A DNA stretch of 64,000 bases from Salipaludibacillus sp. LMS25 (lineage in GTDB: Bacteria; Bacillota; Bacilli; Bacillales; Salisediminibacteriaceae), in contig NZ_CP093299.1 in the NCBI RefSeq assembly GCF_024362805.1, forward strand, positions 744,001-808,000, read 5' to 3'. Shown one piece after another: positions 18,096 through 27,474 of the stretch (the stretch's first letter is position 1; each line of letters opens with the position of its first letter). Made by a program: the position numbers and the translations under genes. The notes beneath the pieces are model-generated. The model was not told the DNA's origin. It saw only the letters and a program-made list of their open reading frames with translations, and ran no database searches.

Positions 18096-18182
18096 AAAAA
18101 AGCACGCTGATGACCGAAAAAACTTTCTTCCTGTCAAACATGTTGACGAAGCTGAAGTAATTTCACATCATGCGTGCTCTTT
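18096..18182. terminator. Bidirectional terminator between ytoA and metK
   Basis: AAAAAAGCACGC...GCGTGCTCTTT with partly paired TGATGA/TCACATCA inside. A/T tracts on both sides suit both convergent genes. Confidence 0.65.
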
Positions 18183-18205
18183 AAATAAAATATGTTTTAA
18201 AAAAA

Positions 18206-19420
18206 TCACGATTGCTTTGCTAATGCAAATGCCTCTTCTTTCATTAACTCCGCTTTATCTGTCGCTTCCCACGGAAGGTCAACATCCGTCCGACCAAAAT
18301 GGCCATAGGCAGCAGTTTGTTTGTATATCGGCCGGCGTAAATCGAGCATTTTGATGATACCTGCCGGGCGCAAGTCAAAGTGATCTCGTACCACTTTAAC
18401 GAGCACTTCCTCCGATACTTTTCCTGTATCAAACGTTTCAATTGCAATTGATACCGGTTGAGCAACACCGATGGCATAAGCTAGTTGAACTTCGCATCGT
18501 TCGGCTAAACCGGCTGCCACAATATTCTTTGCAACATAGCGAGCAGCATAAGCGGCAGATCGATCGACTTTAGTGGCGTCTTTACCAGAAAATGCCCCAC
18601 CACCATGGCGTGCATAGCCGCCATACGTATCTACAATAATTTTTCTACCAGTTAAACCAGCATCCCCTTGAGGGCCGCCAATAACAAATCGTCCAGTTGG
18701 ATTAATAAAATACTTTGTTTTTTCATCTAAAAATACTTCCGGGACAACAGGTCGTATGACGTGTGTCGTTAAATCTGCTTTAATTTGTTCTAATTCTACT
18801 TCAGGGTGATGTTGAGTAGAAATAACAATTGTGTCAATTCGAACTGGCTGTTGATTTTCATCATATTCGACTGTTACTTGTACTTTTCCATCAGGACGTA
18901 AATAATTCAATGTGCCATCTTTACGCACTTCTGCTAGACGACGAGAAAGTTTATGTGATAAGGAGATTGGGAGTGGCATAAGTTCAGGTGTTTGATTATC
19001 TGCGTAGCCAAACATTAATCCTTGATCTCCTGCACCAATCGCTTCAATTTGGTCATCACTCATGTGTCCTTCTCTCGCTTCAAGTGCCTGATCGACACCT
19101 TGTGCAATATCTGGAGATTGTTCATCAATAGACGTGAGGACAGCACATGTTTCGTAATCAAATCCATATTTCGCCCTTACATATCCAATTTCCTTCAACG
19201 TTTCTCGGACCACTTTTGGAATATCCACATACGTTGAGGTTGTAATTTCTCCAGCTACAAGAACAAGTCCTGTATTGACTGATGTTTCGCATGCCACCCG
19301 TGCATTAGGATCATTTTTCATAATTTCATCTAAAATAGAGTCAGATATTTGATCGCAAATTTTATCCGGATGTCCTTCTGTCACTGATTCCGATGTAAAT
19401 AAACGTGTTTTTCCTACCAC
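18206..19420 (-). CDS. metK: S-adenosylmethionine synthetase
   Basis: A 404-residue enzyme that makes SAM from methionine and ATP. It has the motifs [17 protein letters not shown] (about residues 10-26), [12 protein letters not shown] (about 119-130) and the loop [19 protein letters not shown] (about 273-291). Normal length, cytosolic tetramer. The Shine-Dalgarno GAGGAGG lies before the ATG. Expression is controlled by the SAM riboswitch at 19650-19828, so high SAM should terminate transcription early. About 230 nt of extra leader separate the riboswitch terminator from the start codon. Confidence 0.97.
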   Translation of the reverse strand: MVGKTRLFTSESVTEGHPDKICDQISDSILDEIMKNDPNARVACETSVNTGLVLVAGEITTSTYVDIPKVVRETLKEIGYVRAKYGFDYETCAVLTSIDEQSPDIAQGVDQALEAREGHMSDDQIEAIGAGDQGLMFGYADNQTPELMPLPISLSHKLSRRLAEVRKDGTLNYLRPDGKVQVTVEYDENQQPVRIDTIVISTQHHPEVELEQIKADLTTHVIRPVVPEVFLDEKTKYFINPTGRFVIGGPQGDAGLTGRKIIVDTYGGYARHGGGAFSGKDATKVDRSAAYAARYVAKNIVAAGLAERCEVQLAYAIGVAQPVSIAIETFDTGKVSEEVLVKVVRDHFDLRPAGIIKMLDLRRPIYKQTAAYGHFGRTDVDLPWEATDKAELMKEEAFALAKQS

Positions 19421-19424
19421 TTTG

Positions 19425-19649
19425 TGTACCTCCTCAGATTTTTCAACTAGTCGTTGATTAACGGTACTCGTTCTCCTGGAGAATGGTTTCTCTCCTCACT
19501 AGTTGCATCAGAGAGTTGCCCGCGCTTACACCAACCTCATAAGTCATGTTAATAAGCGCCGACACTAAGTTTCACTTGTGAAAGCGCATCATAGTATTAT
19601 TCCACATAAAGGCGCTTTGTGTTTTTACTAGTGAGACTTTCTTAGAAGT
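19425..19649 (-). promoter_or_regulatory. Long metK 5' UTR beyond the riboswitch, with inverted repeats
   Basis: After the riboswitch terminator, this transcribed leader has nested inverted repeats: AAAGCGC/GCGCTTT, GCGCTTA/TAAGCGC and, near the start codon, CAACTAGT (19498-19505) with ACTAGTTG (19447-19454) enclosing GGAG-rich sequence. The last pair would form a stem just upstream of the ribosome binding site. Function unknown; a second RNA control or RNase processing site is possible. Confidence 0.4.
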
Positions 19650-19828
19650 ATAAAAAAACCCTTCCCTCCGAGAGGAAAAGGTTTGAATCCATTCGCCTTT
19701 CACCTCTTATCAGCCAAGACATCGTATGGTAGCGTATGCCTTGCAGGTTAGCACCGTTCACTTTTTTGTCTTAGTGATGGTTGCTGGGCTTCGTTGGGCC
19801 TGTCCCTCCGCCTACTCAGGATAAGAGT
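19650..19828 (-). promoter_or_regulatory. SAM-I (S-box) riboswitch
   Basis: The reverse strand has the S-box signature CTTATCCTGAGTAGGCGGAG, then GGGACAGGCCC, GAAGCCCAGCAACC, GGTGCTAACCTGC and GATAAGAGG. P1 is formed by ATAAGAG (19821-19827) and CTCTTAT (19704-19710). The terminator AACCTTTTCCTC/GAGGGAAGGGTT with a T-run is at 19652-19684. Confidence 0.95.
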
Positions 19829-19843
19829 ATCCGTTCTGAAGAA

Positions 19844-19872
19844 AGGATAACCGATTTTTGGGAGAGTGTCAA
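19844..19872 (-). promoter_or_regulatory. metK promoter
   Basis: Reverse-strand TTGACA (19867-19872), a 17-bp spacer and TATCCT (19844-19849), just upstream of the riboswitch. Confidence 0.75.
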
Positions 19873-20101
19873 CCTTAAACCTTTAGTGTCTAACGGTACC
19901 GCGACTTTTTTCACACTTTGATAACATTGTCACGCTTTTTAATTTCTTTCTTCCCTGTATGGAGAGATTCCATTAAACTAAGTATATAGTCACATTCCTA
20001 CTTTTTATCATAACCCTTTATCGATTCTTCATAACGCCACCGTTAAAAGGTCATTCGCTCTCAGCTACTCCTTTCAAATTATCTAGACAATTCACTGGTT
20101 A

Positions 20102-20230
20102 ATAAAACCCTTTAATGGGCATTTTCGTTCTTCTCCCCTGGTTGGTAGTTGAGTGAATCAGGACATTAGCGTCCGTTATCTCCCCTCGCTATTTTTAAGT
20201 CGGAGTTTTTCGAACGGTTATCTATGAAAA
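20102..20230 (+). repeat. Two-hairpin repeat, subfamily B, copy B8 (decayed)
   Basis: ATAAAACCC left end; first arm of the left hairpin mostly lost (TTTAATGGGC). The TGAATCAGGACATTAGCG, TCCGTTATCTCC and CGAACGGTTATCTATGA elements remain. Confidence 0.7.
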
Positions 20231-20443
20231 AGTATAGCACACAACAAGTTAATGTATTATACTTTAATATATATAAGTTATACTATATAACAAAAAATAC
20301 GAATTAGTACACTCTAATAGGTTTTTACTTTTATGTAAAAGGATTTTTTACATCTTCTTAGTGTATAAGCAATCACGTTTGCTTTGTCTTTAGATGTCCC
20401 TCGTAAGAGACTAACGTAAATTACTTTGAAAGGGCGGATCACT
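20231..20443 (+). promoter_or_regulatory. pckA upstream region
   Basis: Very AT-rich. Several TATAAT/TATACT-like hexamers lie between 20250 and 20300, and a small TTTTTAC/GTAAAAGG stem with a T-run at about 20322-20355 could act as an attenuator or upstream terminator. A precise promoter cannot be chosen by eye. Confidence 0.4.
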
Positions 20444-22027
20444 ATGAGTATGACTCATTTTGAAACAAGGTTGTGTCAGTTGATACAAGGAAGTAATGTG
20501 AACAAGGAGCTCTCAGTCCCTCATTTAATTGAAAAGATGTTAGCTAGAAAAGAAGGCCACTTGACCACTTCAGGGGCATTTGTCGCCAAAACAGGTGCCT
20601 ATACCGGTCGGTCTCCAAAGGATAAATTCATCGTTAAAGAACCTTCCACGAAAAGCGCTATCCATTGGGGACCTGTTAACAAACCTATTTCTCCAGAGGT
20701 CTTTGAACACTTATATGAAAAAGTTTTACACTATTTAGTTGCTCAAGATGAACTATTTGTACGCCGTGGTTTTGCTGGAGCAGATACTAACTATCAATAT
20801 CCTATACGCATCGTAAATGAATTAGCATGGCATAATCTATTTGTAAGACAGTTATTTATTCGCCCAGATGAGCAGAAAAAAGTGACACACTTGCCAGAGT
20901 TCACGATTATTAGTGCTCCAGGGTTCAAAGCTGATCCAACACGTGATGGCACGCATTCAGAAGCATTTATCATCATCTCATTTGAAAAACGAACCATTCT
21001 CATTGGGGGGACAGCATATGCAGGCGAAATGAAAAAAGCCATTTTTTCTATTATGAATTACCTCCTCCCAAAACAAGGTATCTTGTCTATGCATTGTTCA
21101 GCTAATGTCGGTCGCGAAGGAGATGTGGCGTTATTTTTCGGCTTATCTGGCACGGGTAAAACGACCCTTTCCGCTGACCAACACAGATCGCTTATCGGTG
21201 ATGATGAGCACGCTTGGTCTCCAACAGGAATTTTTAATATTGAAGGAGGCTGCTATGCAAAATGTATTAATCTATGTAAAGAAAAAGAACCTGACATCTA
21301 CAATGCGATTAAGTTCGGTGCCGTTTTAGAAAACGTTGTGATCGATGAATACACTGGAGAACCGGATTACGATGCTACAGATTACACGGAGAACACGCGG
21401 GCCGCTTATCCACTCACTTCCATTGCATCTTCAACACTACCTAGTGTGAGCGGACACCCCTCAACGTTATTATTTTTAACTGCCGATGCTTTCGGAGTGC
21501 TTCCTCCTATAAGTAAATTATCAGTGGAACAAGCCATGTATCATTTTTTATCGGGTTACACGAGCAAATTAGCTGGGACAGAGCGGGGGATTAATTCACC
21601 AATCGCCACATTCTCTGCATGCTTCGGAGCACCGTTCCTTCCATTACATCCGAGCCACTATGCCAAAATGTTAGGAGAGAAAATGATAGAGCATAACACA
21701 GATGTGTTTCTCGTTAATACGGGGTGGCAAGGGGGAACATATGGTGTTGGACATCGAATCCGTTTAAATTTTACGAGAGCGATGGTAAGAGCCGCTCTTC
21801 AAGGTGAGTTACATTCAGCAGAAATGGTTAAAGATCCAGTTTTTGGGTTGAACATTCCCTTACATTGTCCAGGTGTTCCTGACCACCTTTTACTCCCTTG
21901 GCAAACATGGTCAGATCCGCTTGCATATGAACAAAAAGCGGAAGAACTAGCTTGTCAATTCAAAGAGAACTTTAGCCGGTTCAAAGACATATCAGCCGAT
22001 GTATTAGCCGGTGGTCCGCTTATCTAA
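20444..22027 (+). CDS. pckA: Phosphoenolpyruvate carboxykinase (ATP)
   Basis: A 527-residue gluconeogenic enzyme converting oxaloacetate and ATP to PEP, CO2 and ADP. It has [11 protein letters not shown] near residues 52-62, the P-loop [13 protein letters not shown] near 232-244 with the following GDDEHAW, and ENTRAAYPL near 320. The frame is open upstream to a TTG at 20426, but AAAGGGCGG serves the ATG at 20444, giving exactly the length of the B. subtilis enzyme. It is next to metK in the divergent orientation, as in B. subtilis. Confidence 0.96.
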   Translation: MSMTHFETRLCQLIQGSNVNKELSVPHLIEKMLARKEGHLTTSGAFVAKTGAYTGRSPKDKFIVKEPSTKSAIHWGPVNKPISPEVFEHLYEKVLHYLVAQDELFVRRGFAGADTNYQYPIRIVNELAWHNLFVRQLFIRPDEQKKVTHLPEFTIISAPGFKADPTRDGTHSEAFIIISFEKRTILIGGTAYAGEMKKAIFSIMNYLLPKQGILSMHCSANVGREGDVALFFGLSGTGKTTLSADQHRSLIGDDEHAWSPTGIFNIEGGCYAKCINLCKEKEPDIYNAIKFGAVLENVVIDEYTGEPDYDATDYTENTRAAYPLTSIASSTLPSVSGHPSTLLFLTADAFGVLPPISKLSVEQAMYHFLSGYTSKLAGTERGINSPIATFSACFGAPFLPLHPSHYAKMLGEKMIEHNTDVFLVNTGWQGGTYGVGHRIRLNFTRAMVRAALQGELHSAEMVKDPVFGLNIPLHCPGVPDHLLLPWQTWSDPLAYEQKAEELACQFKENFSRFKDISADVLAGGPLI

Positions 22028-22054
22028 AAGAAACTTGTCGCATAGAAAATACCC

Positions 22055-22211
22055 ATAAAACGCCCTTCAATCAGTAGGGTTTTCGTTCTTCTCCCTCTGA
22101 TTGGTAGTTGAGTGAACCAGGACATTCGCGGCCGTTATCTCCCGCCTAAATAGATTTATCACTGCTCTCTATTTTGAGACGGGAGTGTTACGGACGGTTA
22201 TCTGTGATAAA
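22055..22211 (+). repeat. Two-hairpin repeat, subfamily B, copy B9
   Basis: ATAAAACGCCCTTCAATCAG to CTGTGATAAA. The left hairpin is imperfect (CAATCAGTAGGG/CCCTCTGATTG). It lies between the pckA stop codon and its terminator. Confidence 0.85.
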
Positions 22212-22281
22212 CATGTTCTTCTTTTAAGGATGACAGATGTGGCAACATCTCCCCTTATTAGGAAGAGCATGTTTTATTTTG
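22210..22281 (+). terminator. pckA terminator
   Basis: AACATGTTCTTC (22210-22221) pairs with GAAGAGCATGTT (22262-22273), with an inner AGATGT/ACATCT stem, then TTTTATTTTG. Repeat B9 was inserted between the gene and this hairpin. Confidence 0.75.
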
Positions 22282-22439
22282 TCATGGGACAAAATATCAA
22301 ACCATAATTAAGCTATTAAATAATATCACCTTCCTGACCCGTCGGTCACTAAAGTGAACGTAATTGCCGTTATAGAAAGAAAAAAGTTTGTAAAATTAAG
22401 TAATTATATATAGAATTGCGGAACTTTTTACTTCAAAGC

Positions 22440-22677
22440 ACGTCTAACTATTATAATAAATTCATATTTTGTTTACTTTTCGTTTACAAACCGATTATAA
22501 TAGTTGACGTGTGTTATTTTAAAAGGCTTGGATAAAATGGGTTTATAAAAACGACACAACCCATAATAACGTCGTCATGTTTGTAGTGTACGTAACACAC
22601 TGTTATGGTTGCAGGTTAAGCTATGACATAGCTTAAACATATTAGAGATAAAGTTTAATTTATGGGGGAAAGAAAAA
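22440..22677 (+). promoter_or_regulatory. ltaS promoter region with palindrome
   Basis: TATAAT at about 22496-22501 with TTTACT about 18 bp upstream is a plausible promoter. In the 5' UTR, arms TTAAGCTATG and CATAGCTTAA (22616-22636) form a perfect inverted repeat about 40 bp before the start codon; it has no T-run, so it may be an operator or a UTR hairpin. Confidence 0.45.
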
Positions 22678-24639
22678 ATGATGAAAAAAGAAAATTTAAA
22701 AAAGCCATCAATCTTTTGGATTGTCCTGTTCTTTTTATGGCTTAAAACAGTCATCGTAGGGGTTACACAGTTTAATATATCGATAGAAAATATGAACCAA
22801 TTCATTATTCTCATATTAAACCCTCTACCTATTTTAATGCTAGTTATTACGTTTTTATTACGTCGTAAAGAAAGCAGACAAACTTATTACATGCTCGCTT
22901 TTATGACAGTGGCTTCAATTATCTTATACTCAAATGTGGTTTATTATCGTGAATTTACAGATTTTATTACGATTCCGCTTCTTTTCATGGGTAATAACAT
23001 GGCTGATTTAGGGTCAAGTATCCACACCCTTGTAAATTGGTACGATGTACTATTTTTCGTAGATATCGTGATCGCAGGTGTTCTCATTCACAAGTGGGAA
23101 AAAGCAGGGAAAGTTGTCAAGTATAAGCATCGCTTTAAGGATCTACGTCCTTACTATGCGGTCATTATCATATTAACGATCATTAACGTCAGTCTTGCCA
23201 ATGTTGAACGACCGCAATTATTAACACGAACATTTGATAGAGAGCTCTTAGTCAAAAATTTAGGCGTCTACAGTTTCCACCTTTATGATGCTTATCTTCA
23301 TACTGCTTCTCAAGCGCCACGTGTATTTGCAAATGAATCTGGCCTTGAAGAAGTGAATGAATTTATCGGAGAAAACCAACCAAGCATAGAAAAAGATTTA
23401 TACGGTATCGCTGAAGGCAAAAATGTTATTTTTGTGGCCGCAGAATCCCTCCAAGATTTCGTTATTAACGAAACTCTCAATGGTGAGGAGATTACACCGT
23501 TTTTAAATGAACTCGTGGAAGAAAGTTTTTATTTTGATCAGTTTTATCATCAAACAGCACAAGGTAAATCGTCAGATTCGGAGTTCCTTATTAATAACTC
23601 CTTATATCCGTTGGCCAGAGGTGGGGTCTTTTTCTCACACGCCACCAACGAGTATTATGCCTTACCTGAAATTTTAAATGAAAATGGGTACTACACAGCA
23701 TCTATGCACGGAAATAACGGAAGCTTCTGGAACCGAAATGTGATGTATAATCAATTCGGTTACGATGATTTTTATACGAAAGAAGATTATGAGATTACGG
23801 AAGAAAATAGCATTGGATGGGGCTTAAAAGATATCGATTTTATGGAACAATCTGTGGAACATATGCTGGATATGCCACAACCATTTGAAGTAAAACTCAT
23901 CACGTTAACAAACCACTTCCCATTCGATCTCGACGAGGAAGACATGTTTATTGATAGATACGATTCGAATAGTAATACTTTAAACAAGTATTTCCCAACT
24001 GTCCGCTATATGGACGAATCCATTAAAGTTTTATTTGAGCGTTTAAAAGAAGAAGGCTTGTATGAAGATTCTATTATTATCATCTATGGTGACCATGACG
24101 GTATATCATCAAACCATAATCGAGCGATGGGACAGTTTTTAGGTGAAGACGTGACACCATTTGTTGAAACACAACTGCAACAAGTGCCATTTATTATCCA
24201 CATTCCAGGAATGGAAGGTGAAAAAATCTCGAAGGTCTCTGGACAAATAGACGTTCGACCGACCATACTCCACCTGTTAGGAATTGAAGTGGAAAATCAA
24301 ACGATCTTCGGTGATAACATCTTCTCAGAAGACTACGAAGAATTTACAATTCTTAGAAATGGTAACTTTATAACAGATGAAATCGTTTATGTAAATGAAG
24401 TTTGCTACTCTAAAGAGACCGGTGAACCGACAGACGATGAAAAGTGCGAACCTTATTTAGACCGTGTACATGAAGAACTAGAATACTCTGATAAAATTAT
24501 TTACGGGGACCTTCTACGTTTTGATGGTCGAAACAAAGATAACGAAAATACTGACGAAAGTGACAATGAAGACACTACTAATGACCTCAATGAGGTAGAC
24601 GTTATAAAAGAAGAAGAATTAGAAGAAAACGCCTCTTAA
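22678..24639 (+). CDS. ltaS: Lipoteichoic acid synthase (LtaS family)
   Basis: A 653-residue membrane-anchored sulfatase-fold enzyme that polymerises glycerol-phosphate from phosphatidylglycerol. Five N-terminal transmembrane segments (within residues 10-180) are followed by the extracellular catalytic domain: metal ligand E256 in VAAESLQDF, nucleophile Thr293 in HQTAQGKSSDSE, and YGDHDG near 470. The C-terminal tail from about 625 is very acidic (DESDNEDTTND) and is longer than in typical LtaS, perhaps fitting an alkaline or salty habitat. Bacilli have several paralogues (ltaS, yfnI, yqgS, yvgJ); the subgroup is not certain. GGGGGAAAG is the ribosome binding site. Confidence 0.9.
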   Translation: MMKKENLKKPSIFWIVLFFLWLKTVIVGVTQFNISIENMNQFIILILNPLPILMLVITFLLRRKESRQTYYMLAFMTVASIILYSNVVYYREFTDFITIPLLFMGNNMADLGSSIHTLVNWYDVLFFVDIVIAGVLIHKWEKAGKVVKYKHRFKDLRPYYAVIIILTIINVSLANVERPQLLTRTFDRELLVKNLGVYSFHLYDAYLHTASQAPRVFANESGLEEVNEFIGENQPSIEKDLYGIAEGKNVIFVAAESLQDFVINETLNGEEITPFLNELVEESFYFDQFYHQTAQGKSSDSEFLINNSLYPLARGGVFFSHATNEYYALPEILNENGYYTASMHGNNGSFWNRNVMYNQFGYDDFYTKEDYEITEENSIGWGLKDIDFMEQSVEHMLDMPQPFEVKLITLTNHFPFDLDEEDMFIDRYDSNSNTLNKYFPTVRYMDESIKVLFERLKEEGLYEDSIIIIYGDHDGISSNHNRAMGQFLGEDVTPFVETQLQQVPFIIHIPGMEGEKISKVSGQIDVRPTILHLLGIEVENQTIFGDNIFSEDYEEFTILRNGNFITDEIVYVNEVCYSKETGEPTDDEKCEPYLDRVHEELEYSDKIIYGDLLRFDGRNKDNENTDESDNEDTTNDLNEVDVIKEEELEENAS

Positions 24640-24650
24640 TAATTCTAATT

Positions 24651-24692
24651 ACCCACCTTACAAGTCTATCTGACTTTAAGGTGGGTTTTCTT
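24651..24692 (+). terminator. ltaS terminator
   Basis: ACCCACCTTA.AAGTC pairs with GACTTTAAGGTGGGT, followed by TTTCTT. Confidence 0.88.
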
Positions 24693-24834
24693 ATAAATCC
24701 ATTTAAACTAGTACGTAACTAGCCAACACAAAGGGCCTTTTAGAAGAGTCTACTAGAGTGATAATTCATTAAAATAGTATCCGACTTAATAGATTTTGAG
24801 CAAATACTAGTAGGGGAGTGATGATGAAGGTGAA

Positions 24835-24990
24835 ATGGCGATCGAAAGCGCTAATCACGTCTTGCTTACGAACCGGTTTGAGCAAACCGAAACATCGTTT
24901 AATCAGATGACGTTTCAGCGCCACATGATTAAACGTTCCTACCTACGTGTTGATACGGGGACTATCACCTTTAAAATAGTTCAGGATTAA
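24835..24990 (+). CDS. Possible 51-residue protein
   Basis: An open frame starting MAIESANHVLLTNRF and ending TITFKIVQD, preceded by GATGAAGGTG as a possible ribosome binding site. The composition is protein-like, but I recognise no family, and it may be a remnant. It stands alone between ltaS and the ribose operon. Confidence 0.3.
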   Translation: MAIESANHVLLTNRFEQTETSFNQMTFQRHMIKRSYLRVDTGTITFKIVQD

Positions 24991-25112
24991 CACTTATAGT
25001 TCTCTGTCATTCTTTCTACTTAACAGATCTTATGAAAAAAAGGTTGTCTCAACAATCGGTAAACTAACCGATTGTTGTGGACCCCCTCTTCTATTTTATG
25101 AGAGATAAATGG

Positions 25113-25240
25113 TGCTCGAATCCGTACCAGGCGGGCGCTTTCCATGGGGCTTGTCTTCACATTTTGACTCAGCGAAGTATCGTCAGAATGGGTTTTCAGA
25201 CTGCGCTGATTCCACTGGCGTCGCCATCGCCTGGTAAAAT
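25113..25240 (+). repeat. Bacillaceae-type dispersed palindromic repeat, second copy
   Basis: TGCTCGAATCCG, GGCGGGCGCTTTCCATGGGG, CAGCGAAGTATCGTCAG and TCAGACTGCGCTGAT match the element at 3559-3682 in order and spacing. Confidence 0.7.
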
Positions 25241-25531
25241 ATGACCAACAATCAGGTACATTTGGTCATCACATAGTGACTCGAAAACAGATAAAAACGC
25301 CCCTTTTAAACGTATGAAAGAAAATCATCTGAAAATGGGCAGTTTAGTATGAAGCAATAAAAGTAACAGCTATAAAATTCCTCGGTACGGAAGAAGGCAC
25401 TAAGACCTATGCTTTAAAGACATACAGGTGGAAAATACGTTCATCATATCAAGGGCAATAGGGTCGTTCCACCACTTTTCCTTTAGGGGTGGATAGGATA
25501 ATTTAAATTGATGTCCATCACACATAACACC
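25241..25531. other. Intergenic, no gene seen
   Basis: Contains an isolated left-end-like piece of the two-hairpin repeat (GATAAAAACGCCCCTT at about 25289-25304) without hairpins, and otherwise short broken frames. Confidence 0.35.
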
Positions 25532-25562
25532 TTGAAACAGGCGGAATGAACCGCCTGTTTCA
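25532..25562 (-). terminator. Hairpin at the end of the ribose operon
   Basis: Perfect TTGAAACAGGCGG/CCGCCTGTTTCAA stem. The T-run on the reverse strand is weak, so termination or mRNA 3' end stabilisation are both possible. Confidence 0.65.
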
Positions 25563-25587
25563 AAAGCCTAAACCTAAATACGGTAAC

Positions 25588-26511
25588 TTATTCTGTCACT
25601 AATTCTAAGTCTACTGGAATAAAGTCATCCACATTTTCACCACTTAGTAAGTCGAACGCTGCCTGTACGGCGCTTTCACCAATCATAATTGGCTGCTGGG
25701 CTACAGTACCAGCCAACCGGCCGTTTTCAACAGCTGTCACAGCATCATCTGTGGCATCAAATCCAATTACGACTACCTCTCTTCCCGATGCTTCAATGGC
25801 CTCTAATGCCCCTAATGCCATTTCGTCATTATGAGCGAAAACGCCTTCAATATTAGGATTCCCTTGAAGGATATTTTCCATGACAGATAATCCTTCTGCT
25901 CGGTCAAAATTAGCCGTTTGTGATGTCACCACATCAAGTGACTCAGTCGCAATGTTATTAAACCCTTCTCCTCTTTCCCTAGCAGCTGATGAGCCAGGAA
26001 TACCTTCTAATTCCGCTACTTCGGCTCCTTCACCAACAAGCTCTACTAATAACTCCCCAGCCATTTCGCCACCTGCAATGTTATCTGAAGCGATATGTGC
26101 CACTACCTCTCCACCGTCTGCTCCTCGGTCAACCGTAATGACAGGAATATTTTCAGCATTCGCTAATTCAACGGCTGATACAACTGCCGAAGAATCTGTT
26201 GGGTTAATTAAAATCACATCAACACCCTGTTGAATCAAGTCTTCCACATCGTTCACTTGCTTTGAATTATCATCTTGAGCATCCACCACATTTAACTTAA
26301 TACCTAACTCGGCTGCCTTTTCTTCAGCACCTTCTTGTAGCGTTACAAAGAAGGGATTATTCAACGTAGAGATGGAAAAACCGACTGTAAAGTCCCCGTC
26401 ATCATTACCAGCTGCGTTATTCGATGCGTCATTAACTGGAGACTCTGTTGTACACGCTATGACAAGTAAACTCAGCACTGCTAACGCCATTAATAAACCT
26501 AGCTTTTTCAT
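25588..26511 (-). CDS. rbsB: Ribose ABC transporter substrate-binding lipoprotein
   Basis: A 307-residue periplasmic-binding-protein-type lipoprotein. The signal peptide ends in the lipobox LVIAC (Cys about residue 20), so it is anchored outside the membrane. The sugar-binding fold shows FSISTLNNPFFVTL, DAQDDNSKQ, INPTDSSAV and AHNDEMALGALEA, as in RbsB. Last gene of rbsRKDACB; 15 bp after rbsC. Acidic composition. Specificity for ribose follows from the operon. Confidence 0.92.
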   Translation of the reverse strand: MKKLGLLMALAVLSLLVIACTTESPVNDASNNAAGNDDGDFTVGFSISTLNNPFFVTLQEGAEEKAAELGIKLNVVDAQDDNSKQVNDVEDLIQQGVDVILINPTDSSAVVSAVELANAENIPVITVDRGADGGEVVAHIASDNIAGGEMAGELLVELVGEGAEVAELEGIPGSSAARERGEGFNNIATESLDVVTSQTANFDRAEGLSVMENILQGNPNIEGVFAHNDEMALGALEAIEASGREVVVIGFDATDDAVTAVENGRLAGTVAQQPIMIGESAVQAAFDLLSGENVDDFIPVDLELVTE

Positions 26512-26526
26512 GATAAAATCGCCCCT

Positions 26527-27474
26527 TTAAGCATTTTTTTTACGGTCCATCAGTACCGCTAAGAGAATAACACTACCTTTGACAACTTGCTGAAAAAAGG
26601 AACTCACACCTAACAGATTTAACCCATTGTTCAAAACACCTATGATCAAGGCACCAATTAAAGTGCCGACGATCCAACCTCGTCCACCTGTTAAACTTGT
26701 CCCACCTAACACAACAGCTGCGATAGCATCTAATTCGTACATCGTTCCTGCTGTCGGTTGAGCTGAATTCAGCCTTGACGTTAATATAATGCCGGCTAAT
26801 GCCGATAAAAAGCCAGTTAAAGAATACACATATATTTTAATCCGGTCTACTTTAATACCAGATAAAATGGAAGCTTCTTCATTGCCACCCACCGCATAGA
26901 CGCGTCGTCCAAACGTCGTTTTCTTTAAGATAAGGTATAGAACAAGAAAGCTAACAAGCATAGTTACTGCCGGTACTGGAACCCCAAAAAGATATCCTCG
27001 GCCTAGTAATTCAAACATGCCATTATCGCCACCCAAACCTGAAACAGGACGCCCATCTGTAAAAACGAGTGTAAGACCACGATAAATCGTCATAGTCGCT
27101 AACGTGGCAATAAACGGTGCCACTTTCCCTTTTGCAATAATGAATCCATTTACCGCTCCTAATACGACACCTGTCAATAAACCGATCAGCATCGCTAAGA
27201 GGGGATCCACACCAGAAGCCATCAATGTAGCAGTGACTGCTCCTGACAATGCAAGCATCGAACCAACAGACAAATCAATGCCACCAGTTAAAATAACAAA
27301 TGTCATTCCAAAAGCAATAAGGGCGTTAATAGACACTTGACGCAACACATTTAACACGTTACCAAAAGATAAAAAACTAGGATTTAAGATTGTAATAATA
27401 GCAACAATGAGGAACAGTCCGATAAAAGGTCCTAATAAACCTATCGTAGACTTAAATTTTTTATTGGCGAACAT
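26527..27474 (-). CDS. rbsC: Ribose ABC transporter permease
   Basis: A 315-residue integral membrane permease of the BPD_transp_2 family with 8-10 hydrophobic segments; GGIDLSVGSMLALSGAV and AVVLGGTSLTGGRG are the conserved family motifs. It overlaps the 3' end of rbsA by 14 bp, so translation is probably coupled. Confidence 0.92.
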   Translation of the reverse strand: MFANKKFKSTIGLLGPFIGLFLIVAIITILNPSFLSFGNVLNVLRQVSINALIAFGMTFVILTGGIDLSVGSMLALSGAVTATLMASGVDPLLAMLIGLLTGVVLGAVNGFIIAKGKVAPFIATLATMTIYRGLTLVFTDGRPVSGLGGDNGMFELLGRGYLFGVPVPAVTMLVSFLVLYLILKKTTFGRRVYAVGGNEEASILSGIKVDRIKIYVYSLTGFLSALAGIILTSRLNSAQPTAGTMYELDAIAAVVLGGTSLTGGRGWIVGTLIGALIIGVLNNGLNLLGVSSFFQQVVKGSVILLAVLMDRKKNA

